This document shows positions 1 through 8,450 of a stretch of 14,328 bases of DNA, piece after piece. The notes below the pieces were generated by a model that had not been told where the DNA came from, made no database searches, and saw nothing but the letters and a program-made list of their open reading frames with translations. Made by a program: the position numbers and the translations under genes. The number at the start of each line of letters is the position of its first letter. Within the stretch, counting starts at the first letter, position 1. The stretch is from an uncultured Arenimonas sp. (GTDB lineage: Bacteria > Pseudomonadota > Gammaproteobacteria > Xanthomonadales > Xanthomonadaceae), in contig CAMPHE010000009.1 of assembly GCA_946885815.1 (NCBI GenBank), positions 1-14,328 on the forward strand. Reading direction: 5' to 3'.

Positions 1-1046
1 CCGTCGCAGTGCGGGCAGTAGGCGACGCCGCGGTTGCGGTACTCGTCCTCGCCGGGCACGCCCAGCTGGCGCCAGCGCGCGCCGGTCGACAGCACGATCG
101 CGCGCGACGACAGCTCGGCGCCGTTCGCCAGCTTCACGCGGATCGGGCCGCCCGGTTCCGTCGCCGGTACCAGCTCGGTCGCGCGCTGCAGGTTCATCAC
201 GTCGACTTCGTACTCCTTGACGTGCCGCTCCAGCGCCGCCGCCAGCTGCGGCCCTTCGGTGTGCTGCACCGACACGAAGTTCTCGATCGCCAGCGTGTCG
301 AGCACCTGGCCGCCGAAGCGCTCGGCGACGACGCCGGTACGGATGCCCTTGCGCGCGGCGTAGACCGCCGACGCGGCGCCGGCCGGGCCACCGCCGACGA
401 CGAGCACGTCGTACGGCGCCTTCGCGCGCAGCGACTCGGCGGCGCGCGCCTCGGCGCCGCTGTCGAGCTTCGCGACGAGCGCTTCGAGGTCCATCCGGCC
501 GTTGCCGAACAGCGCGCCTTTGAGCAACACCGTCGGCACCGCCATCACTTCGCGCGCCTCGACTTCTCTCTGGAACAGCGCGCCGTCGATCGCGACGTGG
601 CGGACCCGCGGGTTCAGCACCGCCATCAGGTTCAGCGCCTGCACGGTATCGGGGCAGCTCTGGCAGCTGAGCGAGAAATAGGTTTCGAACGCGTAGTCGC
701 CGTCGAGGCCGCGCACCTGCTCCAGCAGATCCTGCGCCTCGCGCGACGGATGGCCGCCGACCTGGAGCAGCGCCAGCACCAGCGACGTGAACTCATGGCC
801 GAGCGGAATGCCGGCGAAGCGCACGCGCGGCTCGCCGCCGGCCGGCGCGATCGCGAACGACGGCCGGCGCGCGTCGTCGTCGCGGCGCACGCTCGTCACC
901 TTGTCCGACAGCGCGGCGATCTCGCCGAGCAGTTCCTCGAGCTCGCGCGACGCCTCCGAATCGTCGAGCGACGCGATCAGCTCGATCGGCTGCTGCAGCT
1001 TCTCGAGGTAGGCCCTGAGCTGGGCCTGCAGGTTCGGATCGAGCAT
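1..1046 (-). CDS. ahpF: Alkyl hydroperoxide reductase subunit F, partial (C-terminus outside window)
   Basis: AhpF is the NADH-dependent FAD flavoprotein that re-reduces the peroxiredoxin AhpC. The reading frame begins at the ATG at 1046-1044, begins [20 protein letters not shown], and stays open to the left edge, giving the first 348 residues of a protein of about 520-530. The N-terminal double thioredoxin-like domain holds a CxxC pair (C128-Q-S-C131). A Rossmann FAD motif ([10 protein letters not shown]) follows near residues 213-225. The pyridine-disulfide CPHC pair (C344, C347) is the last thing visible before the cut. These positions are within one residue of my recollection of E. coli AhpF (129/132 and 345/348). 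A GGAGG ribosome binding site sits 7 nt before the ATG. It lies downstream of ahpC on the same strand, so co-transcription is likely. The truncation is due to the window edge, not a mutation. Confidence 0.97.
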   Translation of the reverse strand, partial: MLDPNLQAQLRAYLEKLQQPIELIASLDDSEASRELEELLGEIAALSDKVTSVRRDDDARRPSFAIAPAGGEPRVRFAGIPLGHEFTSLVLALLQVGGHPSREAQDLLEQVRGLDGDYAFETYFSLSCQSCPDTVQALNLMAVLNPRVRHVAIDGALFQREVEAREVMAVPTVLLKGALFGNGRMDLEALVAKLDSGAEARAAESLRAKAPYDVLVVGGGPAGAASAVYAARKGIRTGVVAERFGGQVLDTLAIENFVSVQHTEGPQLAAALERHVKEYEVDVMNLQRATELVPATEPGGPIRVKLANGAELSSRAIVLSTGARWRQLGVPGEDEYRNRGVAYCPHCD

Positions 1047-1083
1047 GGAAGGGCCTCCGGCGAACGTCGGGAATGGGGGGCAG

Positions 1084-1137
1084 TCCGGAGGCGCGTGGCC
1101 TCCGGATTCGAAGCGCCCCCCCACGGGAGGGGGGCGC
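1084..1137. other. Two tandem perfect stem-loops between ahpC and ahpF
   Basis: The 101-nt gap between ahpC and ahpF contains two perfect inverted repeats 6 nt apart. The first is TCCGGAGGC (1084-1092), a 5-nt loop, then GCCTCCGGA (1098-1106). The second is GCGCCCCCC (1113-1121), a 7-nt loop, then GGGGGGCGC (1129-1137). Neither is followed by a T-run, so a full intrinsic terminator is not supported. They could pause or partly terminate transcription, or protect the 3' end of ahpC mRNA, so that AhpC is made in excess over AhpF. That role is inferred. Confidence 0.6.
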
Positions 1138-1147
1138 GAGGCCGGCG

Positions 1148-1711
1148 TCAGATCTTGCCGACGAGGTCCAGCGACGGCGCGATGGTCTTGGCGCCTTCCT
1201 TCCACTTCGCCGGGCACACTTCGCCCGGGTGCGACGCGACGTACTGCGCGGCCTTGAGCTTGCGCAGCGTCTCGCCCATGTCGCGGGCGATCGCGTTGTC
1301 GTGGATTTCCAGCGTCTTGATCACGCCTTCCGGGTTCACGACGAAGGTGCCGCGCAGCGCCAGGCCTTCCTCGTCGATGTGCACGCCGAACGCCTTGGTC
1401 AGCTGGTGCGTCGGGTCGCCGACCAGCGGGAACTTCGCCTTGCCCACGGCCGGCGAGGTTTCGTGCCAGACCTTGTGCGAGAAGTGCGTGTCGGTGGTGA
1501 CGATGTAGACCTCGGCACCGAGCTTCTGGAACTCGGCGTAGTTCTCGGCCGCGTCCTCGACTTCCGTCGGGCAGTTGAAGGTGAACGCCGCCGGCATGAA
1601 CACGATGACCGACCACTTGCCCTTCAGCGACGCGTCGCTCACTTCGACGAACTTGCCGTTGTGGAACGCCTGGGTCTTGAAGGACGGCACGGGGGTGTTG
1701 ATCAGGGACAT
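1148..1711 (-). CDS. ahpC: Alkyl hydroperoxide reductase subunit C (typical 2-Cys peroxiredoxin)
   Basis: AhpC reduces hydrogen peroxide, organic peroxides and peroxynitrite in the cytoplasm and is recycled by AhpF. The 187-residue product begins [16 protein letters not shown], matching the usual AhpC length and N-terminus. The peroxidatic cysteine lies in FNCPTEVED near residue 47. The resolving cysteine is in the C-terminal VCPAKWKEG motif near residue 166. The open frame extends six codons further upstream, but the ATG at 1711 is preferred because AAAGGAG lies 8 nt ahead of it on the minus strand. It is the first gene of the leftward ahpC-ahpF unit, facing away from oxyR across an intergenic region that holds an OxyR motif. 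Confidence 0.98.
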   Translation of the reverse strand: MSLINTPVPSFKTQAFHNGKFVEVSDASLKGKWSVIVFMPAAFTFNCPTEVEDAAENYAEFQKLGAEVYIVTTDTHFSHKVWHETSPAVGKAKFPLVGDPTHQLTKAFGVHIDEEGLALRGTFVVNPEGVIKTLEIHDNAIARDMGETLRKLKAAQYVASHPGEVCPAKWKEGAKTIAPSLDLVGKI

Positions 1712-1753
1712 GGAACGAGCTCCTTTCACGGGGAAGAAATCAGGGTGACGTGC

Positions 1754-1782
1754 ATGGTAGGCATCGGATGGCCATCGGTAAA
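1754..1782 (-). promoter_or_regulatory. Candidate ahpC promoter
   Basis: On the minus strand TTTACC (1782-1777) is followed after 17 nt by TACCAT (1759-1754). Each hexamer matches the sigma-70 consensus at 4 of 6 bases. This weak core is typical of an activator-dependent promoter. It would start transcription near 1747, about 36 nt before ahpC. The OxyR motif lies directly upstream of the -35, the position expected for OxyR activation. Assignment is by eye. Confidence 0.4.
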
Positions 1783-1787
1783 GGCAA

Positions 1788-1815
1788 TTGATTTTATGGC
1801 TTCGATAGGTATCAA
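1788..1815 (+). promoter_or_regulatory. Candidate oxyR promoter overlapped by the OxyR site
   Basis: TTGATT (1788-1793), 16 nt, then TATCAA (1810-1815) each match the sigma-70 hexamers at 4 of 6. The -10 falls inside the OxyR palindrome, so bound OxyR would occlude it, consistent with the autorepression known for LysR-type regulators. The predicted leader is about 27 nt, with a GAGGTG ribosome binding site 7 nt before the oxyR ATG. Confidence 0.35.
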
Positions 1816-1820
1816 CTATC
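1794..1820. promoter_or_regulatory. OxyR binding site in the ahpC-oxyR divergent region
   Basis: ATAG (1805-1808), 7 nt, then CTAT (1816-1819) reproduces the OxyR half-site ATAGnTnnnAnCTAT with every specified base matched (ATAGgTatcAaCTAT). It extends to a palindromic GATAG...CTATC. A third tetranucleotide, TTAT (1794-1797), sits at the correct 7-nt spacing upstream and matches CTAT at 3 of 4. The fourth position (1783-1786) is not recognisable. OxyR binds as a tetramer to four such elements. The site overlaps a candidate oxyR promoter and abuts the candidate ahpC promoter, which suggests autoregulation of oxyR and activation of ahpC. That reading is inferred. Confidence 0.85.
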
Positions 1821-1848
1821 GCAAGCGCCCCCGGAGAGGTGACACCCG

Positions 1849-2757
1849 ATGAATCTGCGCGATCTGCGGTATCTGGTGGCCCTCGCCGACCTGCGGCATT
1901 TCGGCCGCGCCGCGGAGGCCTGCCACGTGAGCCAGCCCACGCTGTCGACGCAGGTGCGCAAGCTGGAGCAGGAACTGGGCATCGCGCTCGTCGAGCGTGC
2001 GCCGCGGCAGGTGATGCTGACGTCCGCGGGCGAGGACGTCGCCGCGCGCGCGCGTCGGGTGCTCGCGGAAGTCGACCAGATCCACGCGATCGCGCGGCGC
2101 GCTTCCGACCCGGAAGCCGGCACGATCCGGCTCGGCATCTTCCCGACGCTCGGCCCGTACCTGCTGCCGCACGTCGTGCCGCGCGTGCGCGCGCGCTTCC
2201 CGCGGCTGGAGCTGCTGCTGGTGGAGGAGAAGACCGAACCGCTGCTGGCGATGCTGCGCGAGGGGCGTCTGGATGCCGCGGTGCTCGCGCTGCCGCTGCA
2301 CGAGGACTGGCTGGAGACCGAGGTGCTGTTCGAGGAGCCGTTCCTGCTGGCCGTGCCCGCCGGACACGCGCTGGCCGCCCGCGACGAACTCGCCGTCGAC
2401 GAACTCGAACACGAACACCTGCTGCTGCTGGAGGAAGGCCACTGCCTGCGCGACCAGGCGCTGGAGGTGTGCTCGCTGGGTGGCGCCGGAGAACGCGACT
2501 TCCGTGCCACCAGCCTCGAGACGCTGCGCCAGATGGTCGCGGCCGGCGTCGGTGCCACGCTGCTGCCGCTGCTTTCGGTGCAGCCGCCGGTGCCGCCGTC
2601 CGACGCGATGAAACTGCTGCGCTTCACCGGCGTCGCGCCGAGCCGCCAGCTGGCGCTGGTCTGGCGGCGCAGCTCGGCGTCGGACGCGTTCCTGCGCAAG
2701 CTCGCCGCCGTGCTGCGCGACCTGCCGCCCGAGCTGCTGCTGACACCCGGGAGTTGA
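1849..2757 (+). CDS. oxyR: Hydrogen peroxide-sensing LysR-type regulator OxyR
   Basis: The 302-residue protein has an N-terminal LysR winged helix-turn-helix (MNLRDLRYLVALADLRHFGRA, residues 1-60) and a periplasmic-binding-like sensor domain. The redox cysteines are C199 and C208 in GHCLRDQALEVC, at exactly the E. coli OxyR positions. A disulfide between them converts the protein to its activating form. OxyR controls peroxide-defence genes, and here it lies divergent to ahpC-ahpF, its classic target. The ATG at 1849 is supported by GAGGTG 7 nt upstream. The downstream rubrerythrin gene starts 2 nt after the stop codon, so the two are almost certainly co-transcribed and translationally coupled. 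Confidence 0.98.
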   Translation: MNLRDLRYLVALADLRHFGRAAEACHVSQPTLSTQVRKLEQELGIALVERAPRQVMLTSAGEDVAARARRVLAEVDQIHAIARRASDPEAGTIRLGIFPTLGPYLLPHVVPRVRARFPRLELLLVEEKTEPLLAMLREGRLDAAVLALPLHEDWLETEVLFEEPFLLAVPAGHALAARDELAVDELEHEHLLLLEEGHCLRDQALEVCSLGGAGERDFRATSLETLRQMVAAGVGATLLPLLSVQPPVPPSDAMKLLRFTGVAPSRQLALVWRRSSASDAFLRKLAAVLRDLPPELLLTPGS

Positions 2758-2759
2758 CG

Positions 2760-3182
2760 ATGGAGATCAAGGGTTCACGCACCGAAGCCAATCTGCGCGA
2801 CGCGTTCGCCCGCGAGTCGCAGGCGAACCGGCTGTTCCTCTACTTCGCGCAGAAGGCCGAGGCCGAAGGCTTTCCCGAGGTGGCGTCGGTGTTCCGCTCC
2901 ACCGCCGAGGGCGAAACCGGCCATGCGCACGGCCTGCTCGAATACCTCGAGCCGTGCGGCGCGCCGGATTCGGGACTGCCGTTCGGCTGCACCGCCGACA
3001 ATCTGCGCGCGGCGATCGAGGGCGAACGCGCGGACTGCGACGAGCGCTATCCGCGGATGGCGCGGATCGCACGCGAGGAAGGGTTCGACGACATCGCCGA
3101 ATGGTTCGAATCGCTGGCGGGCGCCGAACACTCGCATGCGGAGCGTTTCCGCGCCGCGCTGCGCCGGTTGCAGGGGGGTTAG
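2760..3182 (+). CDS. Rubrerythrin-type diiron protein without a rubredoxin domain
   Basis: This 140-residue protein is a single ferritin-like four-helix bundle of the rubrerythrin family. Predicted diiron ligands are E19, the pair E52-x-x-H55, E89, and the pair E123-x-x-H126. Rubrerythrins reduce hydrogen peroxide using electrons from a rubredoxin or similar donor. The usual C-terminal rubredoxin domain with two CxxC knuckles is absent, so an external donor would be needed. The family GExxE motif reads GERAD, so one iron-ligand glutamate appears to be aspartate (D92). The start codon follows the oxyR stop by 2 nt, with GGGAG just upstream, so its synthesis should follow oxyR. A role in peroxide removal or iron handling is inferred from the family and the neighbour. 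Confidence 0.9.
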   Translation: MEIKGSRTEANLRDAFARESQANRLFLYFAQKAEAEGFPEVASVFRSTAEGETGHAHGLLEYLEPCGAPDSGLPFGCTADNLRAAIEGERADCDERYPRMARIAREEGFDDIAEWFESLAGAEHSHAERFRAALRRLQGG

Positions 3183-3191
3183 ACTCGGCGC

Positions 3192-3824
3192 ATGCCGCGC
3201 TGGGTCTGGATCTTCATCGTCGTCGCGCTCGCCGGGCTCGCCTGGGCCGGGCGCCCCGGATCGACCGCCGCGCCGGGCGGCACCTCGTCGACCGCCGCGT
3301 GCGTGCTGCCGCCAGCCGCCTTCGGTGCCGAACCGGTGCAGGGCCGGGTGCCGGGGGACGCACGGCCGTTCCGCCGCGGCGAGTTCACGGTGTCGCCGCT
3401 GGCGAGCTTCAGCATCGAAGCGCGGGTGCTTTCGCGCGAGGATTATTCGTTCGGGCCGGAGTCGGCGATCTCGCCGACCGATCTCGCGCTCGGCTGGCAG
3501 CGGATGGCCGATCCGGCCGTGTACGAGCCGCTCGGCATCAGCCAGTCCGGTCGCTGGTACCGCTATCGCTGGGGCGGCCAGGGGCCGCCGATCCCGCTGC
3601 CGGAAATCGTCCGGTCCAGCGCCAACATGCACATGGTGCCGGCCGATCCGGAGGTGGAGCGGGCGCTGGACGGCGTGCGCGAAGGCCAGATGGTGCGGCT
3701 GCAGGGCTGGCTGATCGAGGCGCGCCGCGACGACGGCTGGGCGTGGCGCAGCTCGCTGACCCGCGAGGACAGCGGCGACGGCGCCTGCGAACTCGTCTAC
3801 GTCTGCGCCCTCACCCCCCTGTAG
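3192..3824 (+). CDS. Membrane-anchored conserved protein of unknown function
   Basis: I cannot assign a function. The 210-residue product begins MPRWVWIFIVVALAGLAWAG, one hydrophobic segment (about residues 4-19) that acts as a signal anchor or uncleaved signal. A short Gly/Ala/Pro/Thr-rich linker leads to a soluble domain, predicted periplasmic, rich in Trp, Tyr and Arg. Striking strings are ARVLSREDYSFG, GRWYRYRW, EIVRSSANMHMVPAD, VRLQGWLIEA and SSLTREDSGDGACELVYV near the C-terminus. The pattern looks familiar as a conserved hypothetical of gammaproteobacteria, from memory only. It starts 9 nt after the rubrerythrin stop, so it could be the last gene of the oxyR transcript, though its ribosome binding site is weak (a G-run about 14 nt upstream). 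The TAG stop lies within a REP-like hairpin element. Confidence 0.85.
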   Translation: MPRWVWIFIVVALAGLAWAGRPGSTAAPGGTSSTAACVLPPAAFGAEPVQGRVPGDARPFRRGEFTVSPLASFSIEARVLSREDYSFGPESAISPTDLALGWQRMADPAVYEPLGISQSGRWYRYRWGGQGPPIPLPEIVRSSANMHMVPADPEVERALDGVREGQMVRLQGWLIEARRDDGWAWRSSLTREDSGDGACELVYVCALTPL

Positions 3825-3841
3825 GAGCGCCTTCGGGCGCG
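3821..3841 (+). repeat. REP-like palindrome with GTAG head; candidate bidirectional terminator
   Basis: GTAG (3821-3824) leads into a hairpin with stem GCGCC (3827-3831), loop TTCG, and stem GGCGC (3836-3840). A GTAG/GTGG tetranucleotide ahead of a short GC hairpin is the hallmark of the REP elements associated with RAYT transposases in Pseudomonas and Xanthomonadales. A C(UUCG)G tetraloop is exceptionally stable. The element lies between two convergent genes, ending 5 nt from the apt stop, and contains the TAG stop of the 3192 gene. Only one copy occurs in the window, so the repeat status is inferred. Confidence 0.6.
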
Positions 3842-3845
3842 ATCG

Positions 3846-4364
3846 TCAAAACCTGAGCACCGCCACCAGCGTCTGCGCGAACGCGCATCTCGCCCGCCCG
3901 CCGAGCGCCTCGATCTCCACCAGCACCGTCGCCCCGACGATCTCGACCTGCAGCGCCTGCAGCAGCTTCGCCGCGGCCGCGAGCGTGCCGCCGGTCGCGA
4001 GCACGTCGTCCACCAGCAGCACGCGCGCGCCGGCCGCGAGCGCGTCGGCCTGCACCTGCAGCCGGTCGCGTCCGTACTCCAGTCCGTATTCGACCTCGTG
4101 CAGCGGGCCCGGCAACTTGCCCGGCTTGCGCAGCGGCACGAAGCCGACGCCGAGCGCCTGCGCGAGCGCCGCGCCGAAGATGAAACCGCGCGCCTCGATG
4201 CCGACGACGGCCTGCAGCGCCATGCCGCGCCACGGGGCCGCCAGCGCCTCGATCGCCTCCGCGAAGCCGTCGGCGTCCGCCAGCAGCGGCATCACGTCGC
4301 GGAAGACGATCCCCGGTGCGGGAAAATCCGGCACCGCCCGGATTCGCGAAGCGAGATCGGCCAT
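3846..4364 (-). CDS. apt: Adenine phosphoribosyltransferase
   Basis: APRT converts adenine and PRPP to AMP and pyrophosphate, the purine salvage step, in the cytoplasm. The 172-residue product has the expected architecture. It begins with an N-terminal DFPAPGIVFRDV motif (residues 13-24) and continues through GIEARGFIFG (55-64) and the flexible-loop region VPLRKPGKLPG (76-86). The PRPP-binding signature VLLVDDVLATGGT is at residues 115-127. E. coli Apt is about 183 residues. The ATG at 4364 overlaps the stop of the upstream receptor gene by one base (TGATG) and has no clear ribosome binding site of its own, so translation is probably coupled. Transcription converges on the gene at 3192, with the REP-like hairpin between them. 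Confidence 0.96.
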   Translation of the reverse strand: MADLASRIRAVPDFPAPGIVFRDVMPLLADADGFAEAIEALAAPWRGMALQAVVGIEARGFIFGAALAQALGVGFVPLRKPGKLPGPLHEVEYGLEYGRDRLQVQADALAAGARVLLVDDVLATGGTLAAAAKLLQALQVEIVGATVLVEIEALGGRARCAFAQTLVAVLRF

Positions 4365-6571
4365 CAGCTGAAGATCTGGTTGCCGCCGTTCTTCGAGGCG
4401 ATCTGCGCCGCCTTCGCCGCCCGCTCGATCAGCGCCCCGCCTTCCCGCTCGCCCGGCACCGCCGGCGCGACGCCGATGCTGACGCTGAATCCCGGGCCGA
4501 TCCGTTCGTCGACTTCCATCTTCTCCACCGACGCGCGCAACCGGTCGGCGTATTCGCGCGCCTCCAGCAGGCGCTTGCCGTCGGCGACGATCAGGAATCC
4601 ATCCGGGCCGGCGCGACCGATCAGGTCGCCGTAGTCGAGTTCTTCGTGCAGCAGCCGGCCGACCGGCTCCAGCGCCAGCGCGGCGCCGCCTTCCGCCGCC
4701 GCCTCGCGCAGCTCCGGCAGCTGGTCGACGATCACGTACAGCAGGCTCAGCGGACGTCGCGCGAGCCGCGCCGCGTCCATCGCCGAAGCGAGACCGGCGC
4801 GCAGCACCTCCTGCTTCAGCGTACCGGTGAGCGTGTCGGTGTCCGCGGCGCGCTTGTCCTTGACGAACGTCGCCGCTTCCTCGCCCGCGAGCATCGCCAC
4901 CGCGGCGAATTCCGCGCACAGGTCCAGCTCGGCATCGCTGTAGGTCACGTTCTTCGGGCGCTCCACCAGCAGCGCGCCCCAGCCCGGCTTCGGCACGGGC
5001 AGCGGGATCAGCGCCATCTGCACCTGTTCCAGCGGCCCGTCGGAACCGTCGAAGTCGATGCCCACCTGCTGCGGCGCCCGCAGGCGGCTGAGGTTGCGCA
5101 GCAGCGTCGAGCGCTGCGACAGCAGCTCGCGCCAGCGCGGTTCGGCGTCGGCCGGCTCGACCTGCAGCTGGTCCTCGCCGTGGAAGTCCATCGCCACCAC
5201 GGCGGCGGAGGTCAGTGGCAGGACCGTTTTCAGGCCGTCGAGCAGGCGGCGGAACGCGATCCACTTCATGTCGCCGTCGGCGGCGTGGCGGAGCCCGGCC
5301 TGCAAGGTCGCGACCAGGTTCTCGCGCGCCAGCGCGATCTTCTCCTCGGCGGACGGTTCCGGCGGCTGGCGGCGACGCCGGATGGCCCAGCGCTGCATGG
5401 CCGTGCGCAGCCACGGCAGGCCGACGTAGAGCGCCATCGTCGACGCCAGCATCAGCTGCCAGCCGTAGAGGTTGAACAGCGACGGATCGAGCGCCTGCCG
5501 GTCGGCCAGCAGCCGGAACCCGCCGAGCAGCGCCATCATCAGCAGCGTCGCCAGCGGCGCCCAGCGCGTATTGCGCGAATCCATCGCCAGCACGACCAGC
5601 GAGCAGGCGACCGCGATCGCCCAGGCGGCGATGCCGGCCGTCTGCATCGTCGGCGCGGCGGTATCGGGCACCAGGAACAGCGCGGCGATCGCCGCCAGCG
5701 TCAGGACCCAGCCGAGGCCGCGCACCCATGGCAGCATCGTCGGCGAGGATTTCGACAGTCCCGCGTAGCGGGTCGTCGCCAGCAGCAGCGGCCCGGCGCC
5801 GAGCATGAACAGCGCCAGCGGGCCGCTCGCACCGAGCGAAGACAGCCGCGACACTTCCGGCAACGAATACAGATGGCCGTTGACGCCGAGACAGGCGAGC
5901 CACGCGCAGAAGGCCGCGGCACCCATTCCGACCGGCCCGCTGGCCGGATCGATCAGCCGGCGCCCGAGCGACAGCGCGGCCACCAGCAGCAGCACGCCAT
6001 AGACGAACCGGAAATAGATGCGGGCCGCGGCCTGCGCGTCGGCCGATTCGGCGGCGTCGCGGATCCGCACGTGCAGGCCGCCGCGCGTATTGCCTTCGAC
6101 CTCCAGATACAGCGTCACTTCGCCCGACAGCCCCGGCGGCAGCCGCAGCACGAAGCTCGACGGCCACGGCGGCCCCGCCGCGCTGGCGGCCTTGTAGAAG
6201 GTGTCCTGCGCGACGACGGTTCCGTCGGGCAGGCGCAGCCGCAGCCGGTCGATCGGCACGCGGACCACGTCGATGCTCCAGCGCTCCGACGGCCCCGGCG
6301 GCAGCGTCGTGCGCACGCGCAGCCAGACGGCGTCGTCGGGTTTCGCGTCGAAGCGCGTGCCGGCGCTCATCAGCGGCGTGAAGCCGGGCTGCGCGCGGCC
6401 GCTGATGATGTCGGCGAGCGGCGTGCCGCGCGGCGTCTCCATCACCGCCAGCTCGAACGACGGCGACGGCCCGTCGCGTCGCGATTCCGGGGCCGCGCCC
6501 GCGATCGCCGCGGAAAACAGCGACAGCAGCACCACGATGACGATGATCGGCATGGTCCGCATGGTGGGCAC
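4364..6571 (-). CDS. 7TMR-DISM receptor with GAF-like region and degenerate GGDEF domain
   Basis: The 735-residue protein has a signal peptide (residues 1 to about 27) and a periplasmic 7TMR-DISM extracellular-type domain (about 40-180). Seven hydrophobic helices follow near 185-203, 213-235, 247-268, 280-301, 310-330, 337-357 and 368-390, then a basic stretch, a GAF-like region (about 440-565) and a GGDEF-family domain (about 576-735). The family frame is clear from DTLTGTLKQ, SVSIGVA and the ending AAKAAQIASKNGGNQIFS. The active-site loop reads RAGPDGF instead of R(F/Y)GGDEF. The DxD metal strand reads IVD (D616), and the RxxD inhibitory site is DYGD. Diguanylate cyclase activity is therefore unlikely and a ligand-binding or regulatory role is inferred. 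I chose the GTG at 6571 because AAGGAG lies 9 nt upstream; ATGs at 6562 and 6553 are alternatives. It is coupled to apt by TGATG. Confidence 0.9.
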   Translation of the reverse strand: MPTMRTMPIIVIVVLLSLFSAAIAGAAPESRRDGPSPSFELAVMETPRGTPLADIISGRAQPGFTPLMSAGTRFDAKPDDAVWLRVRTTLPPGPSERWSIDVVRVPIDRLRLRLPDGTVVAQDTFYKAASAAGPPWPSSFVLRLPPGLSGEVTLYLEVEGNTRGGLHVRIRDAAESADAQAAARIYFRFVYGVLLLVAALSLGRRLIDPASGPVGMGAAAFCAWLACLGVNGHLYSLPEVSRLSSLGASGPLALFMLGAGPLLLATTRYAGLSKSSPTMLPWVRGLGWVLTLAAIAALFLVPDTAAPTMQTAGIAAWAIAVACSLVVLAMDSRNTRWAPLATLLMMALLGGFRLLADRQALDPSLFNLYGWQLMLASTMALYVGLPWLRTAMQRWAIRRRRQPPEPSAEEKIALARENLVATLQAGLRHAADGDMKWIAFRRLLDGLKTVLPLTSAAVVAMDFHGEDQLQVEPADAEPRWRELLSQRSTLLRNLSRLRAPQQVGIDFDGSDGPLEQVQMALIPLPVPKPGWGALLVERPKNVTYSDAELDLCAEFAAVAMLAGEEAATFVKDKRAADTDTLTGTLKQEVLRAGLASAMDAARLARRPLSLLYVIVDQLPELREAAAEGGAALALEPVGRLLHEELDYGDLIGRAGPDGFLIVADGKRLLEAREYADRLRASVEKMEVDERIGPGFSVSIGVAPAVPGEREGGALIERAAKAAQIASKNGGNQIFS

Positions 6572-6616
6572 GCGTCCCCTCTCCTTGATTGCTGCGCGAC
6601 ACCCCCCGGCCGGCCG

Positions 6617-6622
6617 ATTCTA
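6617..6622 (-). promoter_or_regulatory. Candidate -10 for the receptor-apt unit
   Basis: TAGAAT on the minus strand (6622-6617) matches the sigma-70 -10 at 5 of 6. A poor -35 candidate (CTGATC) lies 18 nt upstream. Transcription would begin near 6610, leaving about 40 nt of leader that includes the AAGGAG ribosome binding site. Weak evidence. Confidence 0.3.
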
Positions 6623-6675
6623 ACCATGTCCGGGCCCGGCGATCAGCCCGTCGCGGCGCCGCGCCCGCCACCCGG

Positions 6676-6681
6676 TAGACT
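6676..6681 (+). promoter_or_regulatory. Candidate -10 for the glnS operon
   Basis: TAGACT lies 28 nt before the glnS ATG and matches the -10 at 4 of 6. No convincing -35 is visible in the GC-rich flank. The 138-nt region 6572-6709 must hold both divergent promoters, and I see nothing else in it. Confidence 0.25.
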
Positions 6682-6709
6682 GGGCGGCCCTTCCCTCGCC
6701 GCGATCCGC

Positions 6710-8449
<1,740 letters not shown>

Positions 8450-8450
8450 G

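Noticed and set aside
1084..1137. Calling the ahpC-ahpF hairpins intrinsic terminators.
   Set aside because: No T-run follows either stem on the transcribed strand, and ahpF lies just downstream with a good ribosome binding site.
9..1508. A 499-codon plus-strand frame at the left edge.
   Set aside because: It is antisense to ahpF and ahpC, both of which carry all catalytic motifs on the other strand.
4364..6571. Calling the receptor an active diguanylate cyclase.
   Set aside because: The GGDEF, DxD and RxxD motifs are all degenerate, so only family membership is supported.
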